A DNA stretch of 64,000 bases from Aureitalea marina (GTDB lineage: Bacteria; Bacteroidota; Bacteroidia; Flavobacteriales; Flavobacteriaceae): positions 1,352,501 through 1,416,500 of the forward strand of contig NZ_MQUB01000001.1 of NCBI RefSeq assembly GCF_002943755.1, in the 5' to 3' direction. Each line of letters starts with the position of its first letter. Position 1 is the stretch's first letter. Both the position numbers and the translations under genes were made by a program. The notes below the pieces were generated by a model. It was given only the letters and a program-made list of their open reading frames with translations. It ran no database searches and was not told where the DNA came from. Positions 17,881-25,577 of this stretch are shown here, in pieces.

Positions 17881-17901
17881 TGAAATGTGACACACATTTC
17901 A
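17881..17901. promoter_or_regulatory. Palindrome upstream of OmpA paralog 2
   Basis: TGAAATGTG/CACATTTCA, perfect 9-bp arms around ACA, lies 52 bases before the ATG at 17828. It is a good candidate binding site for a dimeric regulator. The remaining 17902-18078 stretch is AT-rich and holds no gene. Confidence 0.45.
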
Positions 17902-18078
17902 CCTCAAATATGGCAATAAATATAATAACCCACCCACGGCATTGCTTTTTTTAGTCGGGTTCAGAGCAATTTTAAATGGCCATTATTCAGTAGATAAAAG
18001 GTAAACGTATTGTCAGTCAACTCAATAGACAACTAATCGGGGCTCACTGTAGCTTGACCAAAAAAAAATGCCTTAGCA

Positions 18079-18109
18079 TTGCCCTCACTCTAAATACTTC
18101 TTATCTTTG
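18079..18109 (+). promoter_or_regulatory. Promoter of tRNA-Met
   Basis: TTG at 18079-18081, 20 bases, then TATCTTTG at 18102-18109. Both elements fit the Bacteroidota consensus, and the tRNA begins 20 bases later. Confidence 0.65.
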
Positions 18110-18129
18110 CGCCCGCTCAGGCACATTAT

Positions 18130-18203
18130 GGCGAGGTAGCTCAGCAGGTTAGAGCGTCGGATTCATAACCCGGAGGTCGGGAGTTCAAGTCTCCCTCTCG
18201 CTA
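18130..18203 (+). tRNA. tRNA-Met (anticodon CAT)
   Basis: A 74-base cloverleaf: acceptor GGCGAGG pairing with TCTCGCT, TA, D-stem GCTC/GAGC, anticodon loop TTCATAA, T-stem GGGAG/CTCCC with loop TTCAAGT, and discriminator A. The closing pair of the anticodon stem is A-C. There is no immediate CCA (the genome reads CACCA). It lacks the three G-C pairs of initiator tRNA, so it is an elongator Met tRNA, or less likely a CAT tRNA modified to read Ile. Confidence 0.92.
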
Positions 18204-18206
18204 CAC

Positions 18207-18242
18207 CAAAAGCCCACACCGAGAAGGTGCTGGGCTTTTTTC
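18207..18242 (+). terminator. Terminator after tRNA-Met
   Basis: AAAAGCCCA-CACC pairs with GGTG-C-TGGGCTTTT around GAGAA, ending in a run of six T. A second nested hairpin follows at 18243-18281 (TTTACCCAC/GTGGGTAAA outside AAAAAC/GTTTTT). Confidence 0.8.
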
Positions 18243-18284
18243 TTTACCCACGTCAAAAACTCGTTTTTGTAAGTGGGTAAAGGA

Positions 18285-18969
18285 AAAAGAACAAAACAAC
18301 GCGCAGCGTTGTGGGCTTTGGGATGTAGGCGACGCCCACTCAAGACTCGCGGTCGACCTTAGGGAGACCGCAATTCTCCACTCCGATTCATCCAACAGGG
18401 AAAGGAAAAAGCACATGACAGCGCAAAGCGCTGTGGGCTTTTGGAGTGTAGGCGACTCCCTTTTTAGACTCGCAGCTGACCAGAGGGAAGCTGCAATTCT
18501 CCCTTTTCAAAAATGCTACGAAAAAAGAACATGACAGCGCAAAGCGCTGTGGGCTTTTGGAGTGTAGGCGACTCCCCTTTTAGACTCGCAGCTGACCAGA
18601 GGGAAGCTGCAATTCTCCCTTTTCAAAAATGCTACGAAAAAAGAACATGACAGCGCAAAGCGCTGTGGGCTTTTGGAGTGTAGGCGACTCCCCTTTTAGA
18701 CTCGCAGCTGACCAGAGGGAAGCTGCAATTCTCCCTTTTCAAAAATGCTACGAAAAAAGCACATGACAGCGCAAAGCGTTGTGGGCTTTTGGAGTGTAGG
18801 CGACTCCCCCTCAAGACTCACGAGCGAACAGAGTGAGCGAGTAATTCTCCCTTTTCAAAAATGTCACGATAAAAGCACATAACAGCGCGAAGCGCTGTGG
18901 GCTTTTGGATGTAGGCGACGCCCACTCAAGACTCTCGAGCGAACAGAGTGAGCGAGTAATTCTCCCTAC
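18285..18969 (+). repeat. Six tandem copies of a 116-bp structured repeat
   Basis: Copies begin near 18291, 18413, 18529, 18645, 18761 and 18877. Spacing is 122 for the first interval and exactly 116 for the other four. Copies 2-4 are almost identical; copies 1, 5 and 6 diverge. Each copy holds three hairpins: ACAGCGC/GCGCTGT, then GGAGT/ACTCC around GTAGGCG (GTGGGC/GCCCAC in copies 1 and 6), then a 6-bp stem with an 11-base loop (GCGGTC/GACCGC in copy 1, GCAGCT/AGCTGC in copies 2-4). No open reading frame is credible. Each unit begins like the tRNA terminator (GTGGGCTTTT) and ends ATTCTCCC...GCTAC, as the tRNA 3' half does. Confidence 0.9.
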
Positions 18970-18970
18970 G

Positions 18971-19088
18971 TTCAAACATAAAACCATAATCAGTGATTTG
19001 GAGACCAGGAAACTCTCTCACTTACTCGTACGTGAAAAGAGTTTTTGTGTCTACAACCGGTGCAAAGTACCTTGGTTTTATGTTTGAA
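18971..19088. repeat. 118-bp nested inverted repeat
   Basis: Perfect 16-bp ends TTCAAACATAAAACCA (18971-18986) and its complement (19073-19088) enclose nested pairs AGAC/GTCT, AAACTC/GAGTTT and TCAC/GTGA. The whole segment could fold as one long hairpin. It directly follows the tandem array. No target-site duplication is evident. Confidence 0.65.
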
Positions 19089-19106
19089 TCAATCCATAGA
19101 ACAATC

Positions 19107-19129
19107 ACAGTTGAACGAAGTGAAACTGT
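19107..19129. repeat. Isolated hairpin with the array's loop motif
   Basis: ACAGTT/AACTGT encloses GAACGAAGTGA. The loop matches that of array copies 5 and 6 (GAACAGAGTGA) while the stem bases differ, so it belongs to the same structural class. Confidence 0.55.
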
Positions 19130-19411
19130 AAGTTAGAGATTGAGCAGACCTAAGATAGTCAATCCGAACATTTAGACAAGAAACCCATTTTGACTCAAAA
19201 TGTTATTAGGAGAAGTCATTTATGAAGCTACCAACTTCTCCTTATCATACCATTCATCGAAAAGTTATTGCTTCCCTTATCCCCTGTTCTGGTTAGATTG
19301 GAAACCTCCAGACTGCCATTCATCGAAGAAATTGGTGGGAAACCCAAGGAGATTTAACAGTGAAAAAAATGGAACTGAGCTCGTATTTTGTAAATTGTAA
19401 GAAATTACTGA

Positions 19412-19655
19412 TTACCCCATCGCGATGGCCGGTATCACTGGCTAAAAGAATATGCTTATCCCCATGAGCAATACGAATTGTTGCTAGAATTTAGACCTCA
19501 GTATCAACGTAAAAAAGGGTGAAATGGCCGATTTACTACAGCATCTACCAGAAAAACTGCCCAGAGTTCAAAGCCGGGTGGAACATCGTCAAACAAAAGA
19601 TTTCCATGATTGGTTCTATCGGTTCCTCAAGGAACGTCTGAAGGAGAAATTCTGA
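19412..19655 (+). pseudogene. Fragment of an unrecognised protein gene, frameshifted
   Basis: From 19412 one frame reads DGRYHWLKEYAYPHEQYELL and on to QRKKG before a TGA at 19520-19522. The neighbouring frame carries on with EMADLLQHLPEKLPRVQSRV and a charged end (FLKERLKEKF) to a TGA at 19655. The join is a run of six A at 19511-19516, one more than an open frame needs. No start codon is found and the bases before (19130-19411) hold no readable gene, so this looks like the 3' remnant of a lost gene. I do not recognise the family. Confidence 0.35.
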
Positions 19656-19665
19656 TCTTTAGGTT

Positions 19666-21039
19666 CTACCGAACGTTAGAGACGGCGTCTATGAGTTGGG
19701 TCAGATCCAATTGTTTCTGATCGCCTGTACGCATATCCTTTAAGGTAAACGTACTGCTATCAATCTCCGTAGATCCAGCCATGACAACATATGGGATATT
19801 CATCTTGTTAGCATAACCCATTTGCTTTTTCATTTTGGCAGCATCCGGATAGAGTTCGCAACTGAGCCCACCTTGTCTGATCTTGGCAATAGCCTTAGTT
19901 GCATAAAGCGCTTCATCCGGGCCAAAGTTGATAAAAAGCACACGGACAGATTCCGATAATTGTTCCGGGAAGAGCTCCAATTCTTCCAGGACCAGATAGA
20001 TTCTGTCTAAACCAAAACTTATCCCTACTCCGCTCACGCCTTTAAGGCCAAAGATACCGGTCAGGTCGTCATAGCGACCTCCCCCACCAATGCTTCCCAT
20101 TTTCACGGAATCTGGTGCGGCCACCTCCATGATAGCTCCAGTATAGTAGTTGAGACCCCTAGCAAGGGTGAGTTCGATCTCCAGATTGGCCGTACGCAAT
20201 CCCAACTGGGTTATGGTGGTAATTAAAAAACGAAGCTCTCCTATGCCCTCTTGTCCGATCTCGGAATCGGCCAAAAGTCCTTCCAGGGAACCTAATTTGT
20301 CTACAGCGGAGCCACTTAGGTCAAACAAGGGTTGGAGTTTATTGATGGCCCCATCGGCTATCCCTTGTCCTCGCATCTCTTCGATGACCTTGTCCTGTCC
20401 GATCTTATCCAACTTGTCCAGAGCAACGGTAAATGGGATCAATTTGTCCTCTGCACCGATCATTTCGGCAAGACCGCTAAGAATCTTTCTGTTATTTAGC
20501 TTGATGGTAGTCCCTTCCAATCCCAGATTAGTGAATACCTCGTCATATAACTGGATCAGTTCTACCTCCTGCCACAAGGAATCTGACCCGACCACATCGG
20601 CATCGCACTGCACAAATTCCCGGAATCTTCCCTTCTGTGGCCTGTCCGCGCGCCAGACGGGTTGGATCTGGTATCGTTTAAACGGCAAGGTGATCTCATT
20701 TTGGTGTTGAACAACATAACGGGCAAAAGGAACCGTAAGATCATACTTTAGCGCCTTGTCGCTGATACTACCGGCTACAGCTTTGCTGTCTCTCTGGGCA
20801 AGTTGCTCGCTATCCGCTTTGGATAAAAAATCCCCACTGTTCAGGACCTTGAAGATGAGTCTATCCCCCTCCTCTCCGTATTTTCCCATCAGGGTTTGAG
20901 AATTCTCCATGGCCGGTGTGGCAATAGGTTTAAAACCAAATCGCTGAAAAGCAGACTCTATTACGCCTTGCATATAATTACGCCTGGCCATCTCGGATGG
21001 GGAAAAATCTCTGGTTCCTTTGGGTATGGAGGGTTTCAA
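19666..21039 (-). CDS. hisS: Histidyl-tRNA synthetase
   Basis: A class II aminoacyl-tRNA synthetase of 457 residues from TTG 21039: KPSIPKGTRDFSPSEMARR (motif 1 region), QPVWRADRPQKGRFREFVQC (motif 2), LARGLNYYTGAIMEV (histidine A loop), GGGGRYDDLTG, and GVGISFGLDRIYLVLEE (motif 3). The open frame extends to a TTG at 21084, but that codon lies inside a -7-like GATATTTG, so a start at 21039 is preferred. It charges tRNA-His. Confidence 0.93.
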   Translation of the reverse strand: MKPSIPKGTRDFSPSEMARRNYMQGVIESAFQRFGFKPIATPAMENSQTLMGKYGEEGDRLIFKVLNSGDFLSKADSEQLAQRDSKAVAGSISDKALKYDLTVPFARYVVQHQNEITLPFKRYQIQPVWRADRPQKGRFREFVQCDADVVGSDSLWQEVELIQLYDEVFTNLGLEGTTIKLNNRKILSGLAEMIGAEDKLIPFTVALDKLDKIGQDKVIEEMRGQGIADGAINKLQPLFDLSGSAVDKLGSLEGLLADSEIGQEGIGELRFLITTITQLGLRTANLEIELTLARGLNYYTGAIMEVAAPDSVKMGSIGGGGRYDDLTGIFGLKGVSGVGISFGLDRIYLVLEELELFPEQLSESVRVLFINFGPDEALYATKAIAKIRQGGLSCELYPDAAKMKKQMGYANKMNIPYVVMAGSTEIDSSTFTLKDMRTGDQKQLDLTQLIDAVSNVR

Positions 21040-21138
21040 TATGTTGTTCTTTGAGGGTAAGGCTCCTATTTTCGAGCTAGGCAAATATCTGAATAATTGC
21101 CGACATCTTTGGTGTATTAATCAGAGTTAGAGAATGGA

Positions 21139-21627
21139 TTATTCACCGCTCAAAGCAGACAAAATCAATCTGATCTGACCCAAGTGATAGATATCGTGAT
21201 GCAAGACCCCCTGAAGCAACTCGGCGTAGGTCAAGTCTTTTTTGAAATCAGGATCTTGATACGTCCTTTCAAGGAAAGAATCATCCCGTTGTGACAGTTG
21301 TCCCAGATAGTCCTTCAAAACAGATGCGTATCTCAATCTGATAGCATTCCAACCCTCCACTTTTAACTGAGTGTTCGTTTTCCAATTATCCGGATCATTA
21401 TCTCCTGCTTCAAATTGTCCATGGGCGATCTTGTCCAAGGCTTGTTTACGCCAAAACGTCAAATGATCCACTAATTGGGCAATGGATGGTGCTCCTTGTA
21501 TTGGCTTGGAAAAGGAAACTTCCTCGTTTATTTGTAACCAGGTGGCATGAAAACTTCTTCCCATCCATGGTTGGCCGTTGTGTAAGGAATGATATTGTGC
21601 TATCAGCTCATCGATCTTACTGCTCAT
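21139..21627 (-). CDS. DinB superfamily protein
   Basis: A 162-residue four-helix protein with the metal-site histidines of the DinB/YfiT group: VDHLTFWRKQALDKI near residue 60 and LLQGVLHHDIYHLGQIRLIL near residue 140. Members bind a divalent metal and many are thiol transferases or damage-induced; the substrate here is unknown. It lies 54 bases upstream of hisS on the same strand and may share its transcript. Confidence 0.8.
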   Translation of the reverse strand: MSSKIDELIAQYHSLHNGQPWMGRSFHATWLQINEEVSFSKPIQGAPSIAQLVDHLTFWRKQALDKIAHGQFEAGDNDPDNWKTNTQLKVEGWNAIRLRYASVLKDYLGQLSQRDDSFLERTYQDPDFKKDLTYAELLQGVLHHDIYHLGQIRLILSALSGE

Positions 21628-21779
21628 AAGTTGGTCGTTTTAATGGTTTTTCAAGTTAGAATAAAGTCTTGTAATTACGCTACAGATTTGACAAAGGCCG
21701 GATGATCATGAAAAAGTAGACCAATTGTGTAACTTTAACTTGAATTAATAGTCTAACTTCCCAACTACAGAACAGTTCT

Positions 21780-23021
21780 ATGTTTGGCCTTTTTCGCGAA
21801 AACGTCCGTATAGCCCTCGATTCTATTCGAAGTCAGTTACTTCGGACCATTCTGACCATTGTGATCATGGGAATTGGAATTTGGGCCCTGGTCGGAATCC
21901 TCTCGGCCGTGAAAGCGCTGGAAAACACTATTTCCAGCGACTTTGCCTCCATGGGGGCAAATACCTTCAATATTCAACGTTACGATTTCAATGTGCAAAG
22001 AGGGGGTTCCGGAGAACGGGAAAAGATCAACCCGGTCATTTCTTATGATAACATCAGGGAATTCCAGGAGCGATACGAATTTCCTTATGCCAGAACTTCG
22101 GTGTCCTTCCGCGGTACCAGTCGGGCAGAGATCAAATACGAGAGCGAGAAGACCGACCCTGACATCCAAGTCTATGGGGTCAATGAGCATTATATTGAAA
22201 ACACCGGTTCGGAGGTAACTCGAGGAAGGGAAATCAATTTGTTCGATGTACAGAACAATAATAAGGTATGTGTTCTGGGTTCAGATTTTGAAAGCGGGCT
22301 GTTTGAAGGAGCTAACCCTGTAGGCAAGACCATTAGTATCCGTGGGGTAAAATTCAAGGTGATCGGAATCTTGAAATCCAAGGGCTCAACCTTTGGAAAT
22401 AACCAAGATCTAAAGGTTTTAATCCCGATCCAGGTAGCAAGGAGCTTATTTACACAACCCAATATCAACTACACCATTTCCATCAAGGTAGATGATAAAG
22501 AAATGATGGCAGGTGCCCAGGATGATGCCATTGTCACTTTCCGGAATGTCCGAAAATTAAGTCCCGTAGAGGAAAACAATTTTGGATTGGAGCGCAGCGA
22601 CGACCTGATCAACCGGATTGGCAGCATTACCGAATATCTGGAATGGGCCGCCTGGATCATTAGCATTATCACCATTTTGGGATCTTCCATTGCCCTAATG
22701 AATATTATGTTGGTCTCAGTAACCGAGCGGACTCGGGAAATTGGGGTAAGAAAAGCTTTGGGAGCCAAGCGCTCGACCATTTCTACACAGTTCTTTATTG
22801 AAACAATAGTGATCGGTCAGTTTGGAAGTATACTGGGGATTATTCTAGGAGTAGCAACAGGGATCATCTTTGCATCCATATTCAGCTTTAAATTCTCCTT
22901 ACCGATTGGAGCCATGATTTGGGCTACCATTATCACCTTCCTTGTGGCTATCATAGCCGGCTCATATCCAGCGCGGAAAGCAGCAAAGCTAGACCCTATC
23001 GAGAGTCTTCGATACGAATAA
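21780..23021 (+). CDS. ABC transporter permease, MacB/FtsX type
   Basis: A 413-residue protein: cytoplasmic start FRENVRIALDSIRSQLLRTI, a first membrane helix (TILTIVIMGIGIWALVGIL), a large periplasmic MacB_PCD domain (residues about 45-270), then three helices with the FtsX signature (MLVSVTERTREIGVRKALGA) and the end SYPARKAAKLDPIESLRYE. Such permeases work mechanically with a separate ATPase to export peptides, lipoproteins or antibiotics; no ATPase gene is adjacent, so its partner is encoded elsewhere. Confidence 0.9.
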   Translation: MFGLFRENVRIALDSIRSQLLRTILTIVIMGIGIWALVGILSAVKALENTISSDFASMGANTFNIQRYDFNVQRGGSGEREKINPVISYDNIREFQERYEFPYARTSVSFRGTSRAEIKYESEKTDPDIQVYGVNEHYIENTGSEVTRGREINLFDVQNNNKVCVLGSDFESGLFEGANPVGKTISIRGVKFKVIGILKSKGSTFGNNQDLKVLIPIQVARSLFTQPNINYTISIKVDDKEMMAGAQDDAIVTFRNVRKLSPVEENNFGLERSDDLINRIGSITEYLEWAAWIISIITILGSSIALMNIMLVSVTERTREIGVRKALGAKRSTISTQFFIETIVIGQFGSILGIILGVATGIIFASIFSFKFSLPIGAMIWATIITFLVAIIAGSYPARKAAKLDPIESLRYE

Positions 23022-23489
23022 TTATAGTATTCCCTTTAGCTGTTTGTATAGTTCTCCTGAGGTGAGAACAGCTCCTTTTTGGATAAGATCAAAGACATCG
23101 GCATGCGGGTCCTCACCGTAGGTCTTAGTCGACCTGTAAACCTGCACCTCCTCTTTGCCCAGATTTTGACCCAACCAGTCAAGTCCAGTACTGGTTGTTA
23201 GATCTACCGACGGATTAGTTACTCTAATCGCGATCAAGTGGATTTCACTGGTGTCCAGTTCAAATAAGAACAATTGTCCATTGGAACGATGTTCCAGAAA
23301 TTTGGCGGCCTTCAGCACCCCTTCCCATACCAGGTCAGAAAAAACGTCCAGTTCCTGCTCGGCCACTTCGGGCTTGTCCCGCTTAATGGCTTCCCACTCC
23401 TGGGCAGTGATGGACTGAGCAGCCAGGAACCGACTGAACTCCATATGCAGTTCTTCCAATTGTTCTTTAGTGAGACGGGTGTATTTCAT
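23022..23489 (-). CDS. Conserved Bacteroidota protein of unknown function (DUF6495-like)
   Basis: A 155-residue cytoplasmic protein without signal peptide: MKYTRLTKEQLEELHMEFSR, ITAQEWEAIKRDKPEVAEQE, VWEGVLKAAKFLEHR and DWLGQNLGKEEVQVYRSTK. I associate it with the DUF6495 family, which lies near rplI in Flavobacteria, but this is from memory. It follows the ribosomal protein operon on the same strand behind a terminator and is convergent with the permease gene (stops abut). Confidence 0.6.
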   Translation of the reverse strand: MKYTRLTKEQLEELHMEFSRFLAAQSITAQEWEAIKRDKPEVAEQELDVFSDLVWEGVLKAAKFLEHRSNGQLFLFELDTSEIHLIAIRVTNPSVDLTTSTGLDWLGQNLGKEEVQVYRSTKTYGEDPHADVFDLIQKGAVLTSGELYKQLKGIL

Positions 23490-23494
23490 GGTGT

Positions 23495-23525
23495 ATAAAA
23501 AACCCGGCGATTAAGCCAGGGTTTC
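23495..23525 (-). terminator. Terminator of the rpsF-rpsR-rplI operon
   Basis: On the minus strand the stem AAACCCTGGC/GCCGGGTTT with loop TTAATC is followed by TTTTTTAT. It lies after the rplI stop and just before the DUF6495-like start. Confidence 0.75.
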
Positions 23526-23545
23526 CTTCTTTCTAATTAAAAATC

Positions 23546-24001
23546 CTATTTCTTGGCTTCCGCAACTACGTCAAATGACCATGCTGCGATAACATCCCGA
23601 TGAAATCGGATTTTTGCTTCATAGGTGCCCAGTCGTTTGATGGATCCACCTGCAATGCTAATAAATTTCTTATCGATGCTCATACCAGCTTTCTCCAGGG
23701 CATCCGCAACATCCATATTGGTTACCGAACCAAAAAGCTTGTCACCCTCACCTACTTTGGCTGCGATCTTTACTTCGATCCCGGCCAATTGCTCGGCTTG
23801 AGCTTTAGCATCGTTAATGATCTTCTCTTCTTTATGAGCCCTTTGCTTCAGGGTCTCTGCAAGTACCTTTTTAGCAGAAGGGGTTGCCAAAACGGCAAAT
23901 CCTTGAGGGATCAGGTAGTTGCGTCCATATCCACTCTTCACTTTTACCAGGTCGTCGGCAAAGCCAAGATTCTCTACGTCTTTCTTTAATATTAGTTCCA
24001 T
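23546..24001 (-). CDS. rplI: 50S ribosomal protein L9
   Basis: A 151-residue protein with the L9 N-terminal signature MELILKKDVENLGFADDLVKVKSG-type start (first part shown only), GRNYLIPQGFAVLATP, a long central helix (KVLAETLKQRAHKEEK) and a C-terminal domain (KIAAKVGEGDKLFGSVTNMD). Length is normal. Last gene of the S6-S18-L9 operon, 12 bases after rpsR. Confidence 0.95.
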   Translation of the reverse strand: MELILKKDVENLGFADDLVKVKSGYGRNYLIPQGFAVLATPSAKKVLAETLKQRAHKEEKIINDAKAQAEQLAGIEVKIAAKVGEGDKLFGSVTNMDVADALEKAGMSIDKKFISIAGGSIKRLGTYEAKIRFHRDVIAAWSFDVVAEAKK

Positions 24002-24013
24002 GATCCTAGCTGC

Positions 24014-24310
24014 TTATTTGTACAAATCGGTTACGTATGGCATCAGGGCCAGGTGACGGGCACGCTTCACAGCCACGGCTACCTTACGCTGATACTTCAA
24101 AGAGGTACCAGTTAGACGACGAGGAAGTAGTTTTCCTTGTTCGTTTACGAACTTAGACAGGAAATCGGCATCCTTGTAGTCGATGTATTTGATTCCGGAC
24201 TTCTTAAAACGACAGTATTTCTTCGCTTTAGCAGTCTCAATGTTCAACGGGGTTAGATAACGAATATCCCCGTCTTTCTTTCCTTTAGCTTGTTGTTCAA
24301 TTGAGGCCAT
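24014..24310 (-). CDS. rpsR: 30S ribosomal protein S18
   Basis: A 98-residue protein: [60 protein letters not shown] and [15 protein letters not shown] are the standard S18 blocks. It binds 16S rRNA with S6. Located three bases after the rpsF stop, so the two are co-translated. Confidence 0.96.
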   Translation of the reverse strand: MASIEQQAKGKKDGDIRYLTPLNIETAKAKKYCRFKKSGIKYIDYKDADFLSKFVNEQGKLLPRRLTGTSLKYQRKVAVAVKRARHLALMPYVTDLYK

Positions 24311-24313
24311 GTC

Positions 24314-24652
24314 TTAAGCGTTTTGTTTGTTACGTTTTCTTCTCTTCTCTGCCCATTCGATGGCATACTTGTCTAACTTGACAGTCAGATAACGCATCAC
24401 GCGCTCGTCACGACGGAAGGTCAGTTCCAGTCGGTTAATGGCATCACCTTCCACGGTGTACTCGAAAAGGTGGTAGAAACCACTCTTTTTGTTTTGGATG
24501 GGATAAGCAAGCTTTTTCAGCCCCCAATCCTCCTTGGAAATCATCTTGGCTCCACGAGTGACCAACAGGTCCTCGAACTTCTTAACTGTTTCCTTTATCT
24601 GCTCATCAGATAAAACGGGATTCAAGATGAAAACAGTTTCATAATGATTCAT
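24314..24652 (-). CDS. rpsF: 30S ribosomal protein S6
   Basis: A 112-residue protein with the S6 ferredoxin-like fold: [39 protein letters not shown] and [19 protein letters not shown]. First gene of rpsF-rpsR-rplI. The promoter lies at 24703-24733 and leaves a leader of about 45 bases, which in this operon could hold an S6-S18 control site; no clear structure was recognised by eye. Confidence 0.95.
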   Translation of the reverse strand: MNHYETVFILNPVLSDEQIKETVKKFEDLLVTRGAKMISKEDWGLKKLAYPIQNKKSGFYHLFEYTVEGDAINRLELTFRRDERVMRYLTVKLDKYAIEWAEKRRKRNKQNA

Positions 24653-24702
24653 AAAATTTGAACTTTTTGTTATACAAAATCACGGTCCTCACCGCGAGCG
24701 TG

Positions 24703-24733
24703 CAAAAATACTATAATAATCACGAATATCAAA
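24703..24733 (-). promoter_or_regulatory. Promoter of rpsF-rpsR-rplI
   Basis: On the minus strand: TTTG (24733-24730), 19 bases, then TATTTTTG (24710-24703). Both elements are perfect for Bacteroidota sigma-A promoters. Confidence 0.7.
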
Positions 24734-24808
24734 CTAAGTTCAGGCCTTATTTTATTCCTACAAAAATTATCTATATACCTCATTTTTACCGACAAAAGTT
24801 AAAAAAAG

Positions 24809-24839
24809 TTGTAGTTCATCGATTTTTTAGTTAATATTG
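24809..24839 (+). promoter_or_regulatory. Promoter of the LytTR regulator
   Basis: TTG at 24809-24811, 20 bases, then TAATATTG at 24832-24839 (one mismatch to TAnnTTTG). Because this box covers the first possible TTG start (24837), the true start must lie downstream. Confidence 0.5.
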
Positions 24840-24863
24840 TTACCCTATATAAAGAAGTACAGC

Positions 24864-25577
24864 TTGGAGAAACCTATACTCAAATGTGCTATTGTAGATG
24901 ATTCTACTTTGCAGCGTCTCTCTATAGTAAAGCTGATCGAAAATCATCCCTCGCTCGACCTGGTGGCGGAATACAACAATGCCATCGAAGCCAAATTGGG
25001 GTTGGCGAACAATGAGATCGATCTTGTCTTTCTCGATATTGAGATGCCCATCCTATCTGGTTTTGACCTGTTGGATGATCTGACCCATAAACCACAGATC
25101 ATCTTTGTAACAGGCAAGACCAAGTATGCCTTTAAAGCATTTGACTACGATGCAGTGGATTATCTGCGAAAGCCAATTTCCAAGGAACGTTTCCTGAATG
25201 CCGTACACAAGGCGATCACCAATTACAAACTGAAGCACGACGATGGTTTTGACGATGAAGACTTCATCTTTGTCAAAAGCAATCTGAAAAAGCGGAAGGT
25301 ATTCCTGAATGAGCTCTTGTATATAGAAGCCCTGGGAGACTATGTAAAGTTGGTTACCGAACACGACTCTCTGGTTGTCCTTTCCACCATGAAAGCCTTT
25401 GAAGCCCTGCTCCCATCGGATCGCTTCCTTCGTATTCATAAGTCCTACATTGTAAACCTGGACAAGGTACAACGCTACAACTCCAAGGTGATCGAACTGG
25501 AAACCACTCAACTACCCCTAAGCCGCAATCGCAAGGCCGACCTGGTCGAGGCACTGGCCTCCTCCATGAGGAATTAA
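24864..25577 (+). CDS. LytTR-family response regulator
   Basis: The protein has 237 residues from TTG 24864 (MEKPILKCAIVDD). The receiver domain has the acidic pair in IVDD and the phospho-acceptor Asp in LVFLDIEMPILSGFDLL, with FVTGKTKYAFKAFDYDAVDY including the conserved Thr and Lys region. A LytTR DNA-binding domain covers residues about 140-235 (FLNELLYIEALGDYVKLV; FLRIHKSYIVNLDKVQRYN). The frame is open to a TTG at 24837, but this overlaps the promoter. No histidine kinase is adjacent. The end overlaps priA convergently by four bases. Confidence 0.9.
   Translation: MEKPILKCAIVDDSTLQRLSIVKLIENHPSLDLVAEYNNAIEAKLGLANNEIDLVFLDIEMPILSGFDLLDDLTHKPQIIFVTGKTKYAFKAFDYDAVDYLRKPISKERFLNAVHKAITNYKLKHDDGFDDEDFIFVKSNLKKRKVFLNELLYIEALGDYVKLVTEHDSLVVLSTMKAFEALLPSDRFLRIHKSYIVNLDKVQRYNSKVIELETTQLPLSRNRKADLVEALASSMRN

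Noticed and set aside
17881-17901. Crp-type operator
   Set aside because: TGTGA is present, but the second half-site spacing does not fit TGTGA-N6-TCACA; kept only as an unnamed palindrome.
18201-18814. Small minus-strand frames across the tandem array (near 18201-18416 and 18632-18814)
   Set aside because: They simply translate the repeats, share no start context and are not maintained in all units.
18285-18969. CRISPR array
   Set aside because: The 116-bp units are repeated in full with no unique spacers, and no cas genes are near.
20150-20710. 186-codon plus-strand frame inside hisS
   Set aside because: Antisense shadow of the synthetase; composition is serine- and arginine-rich as expected from codon bias.
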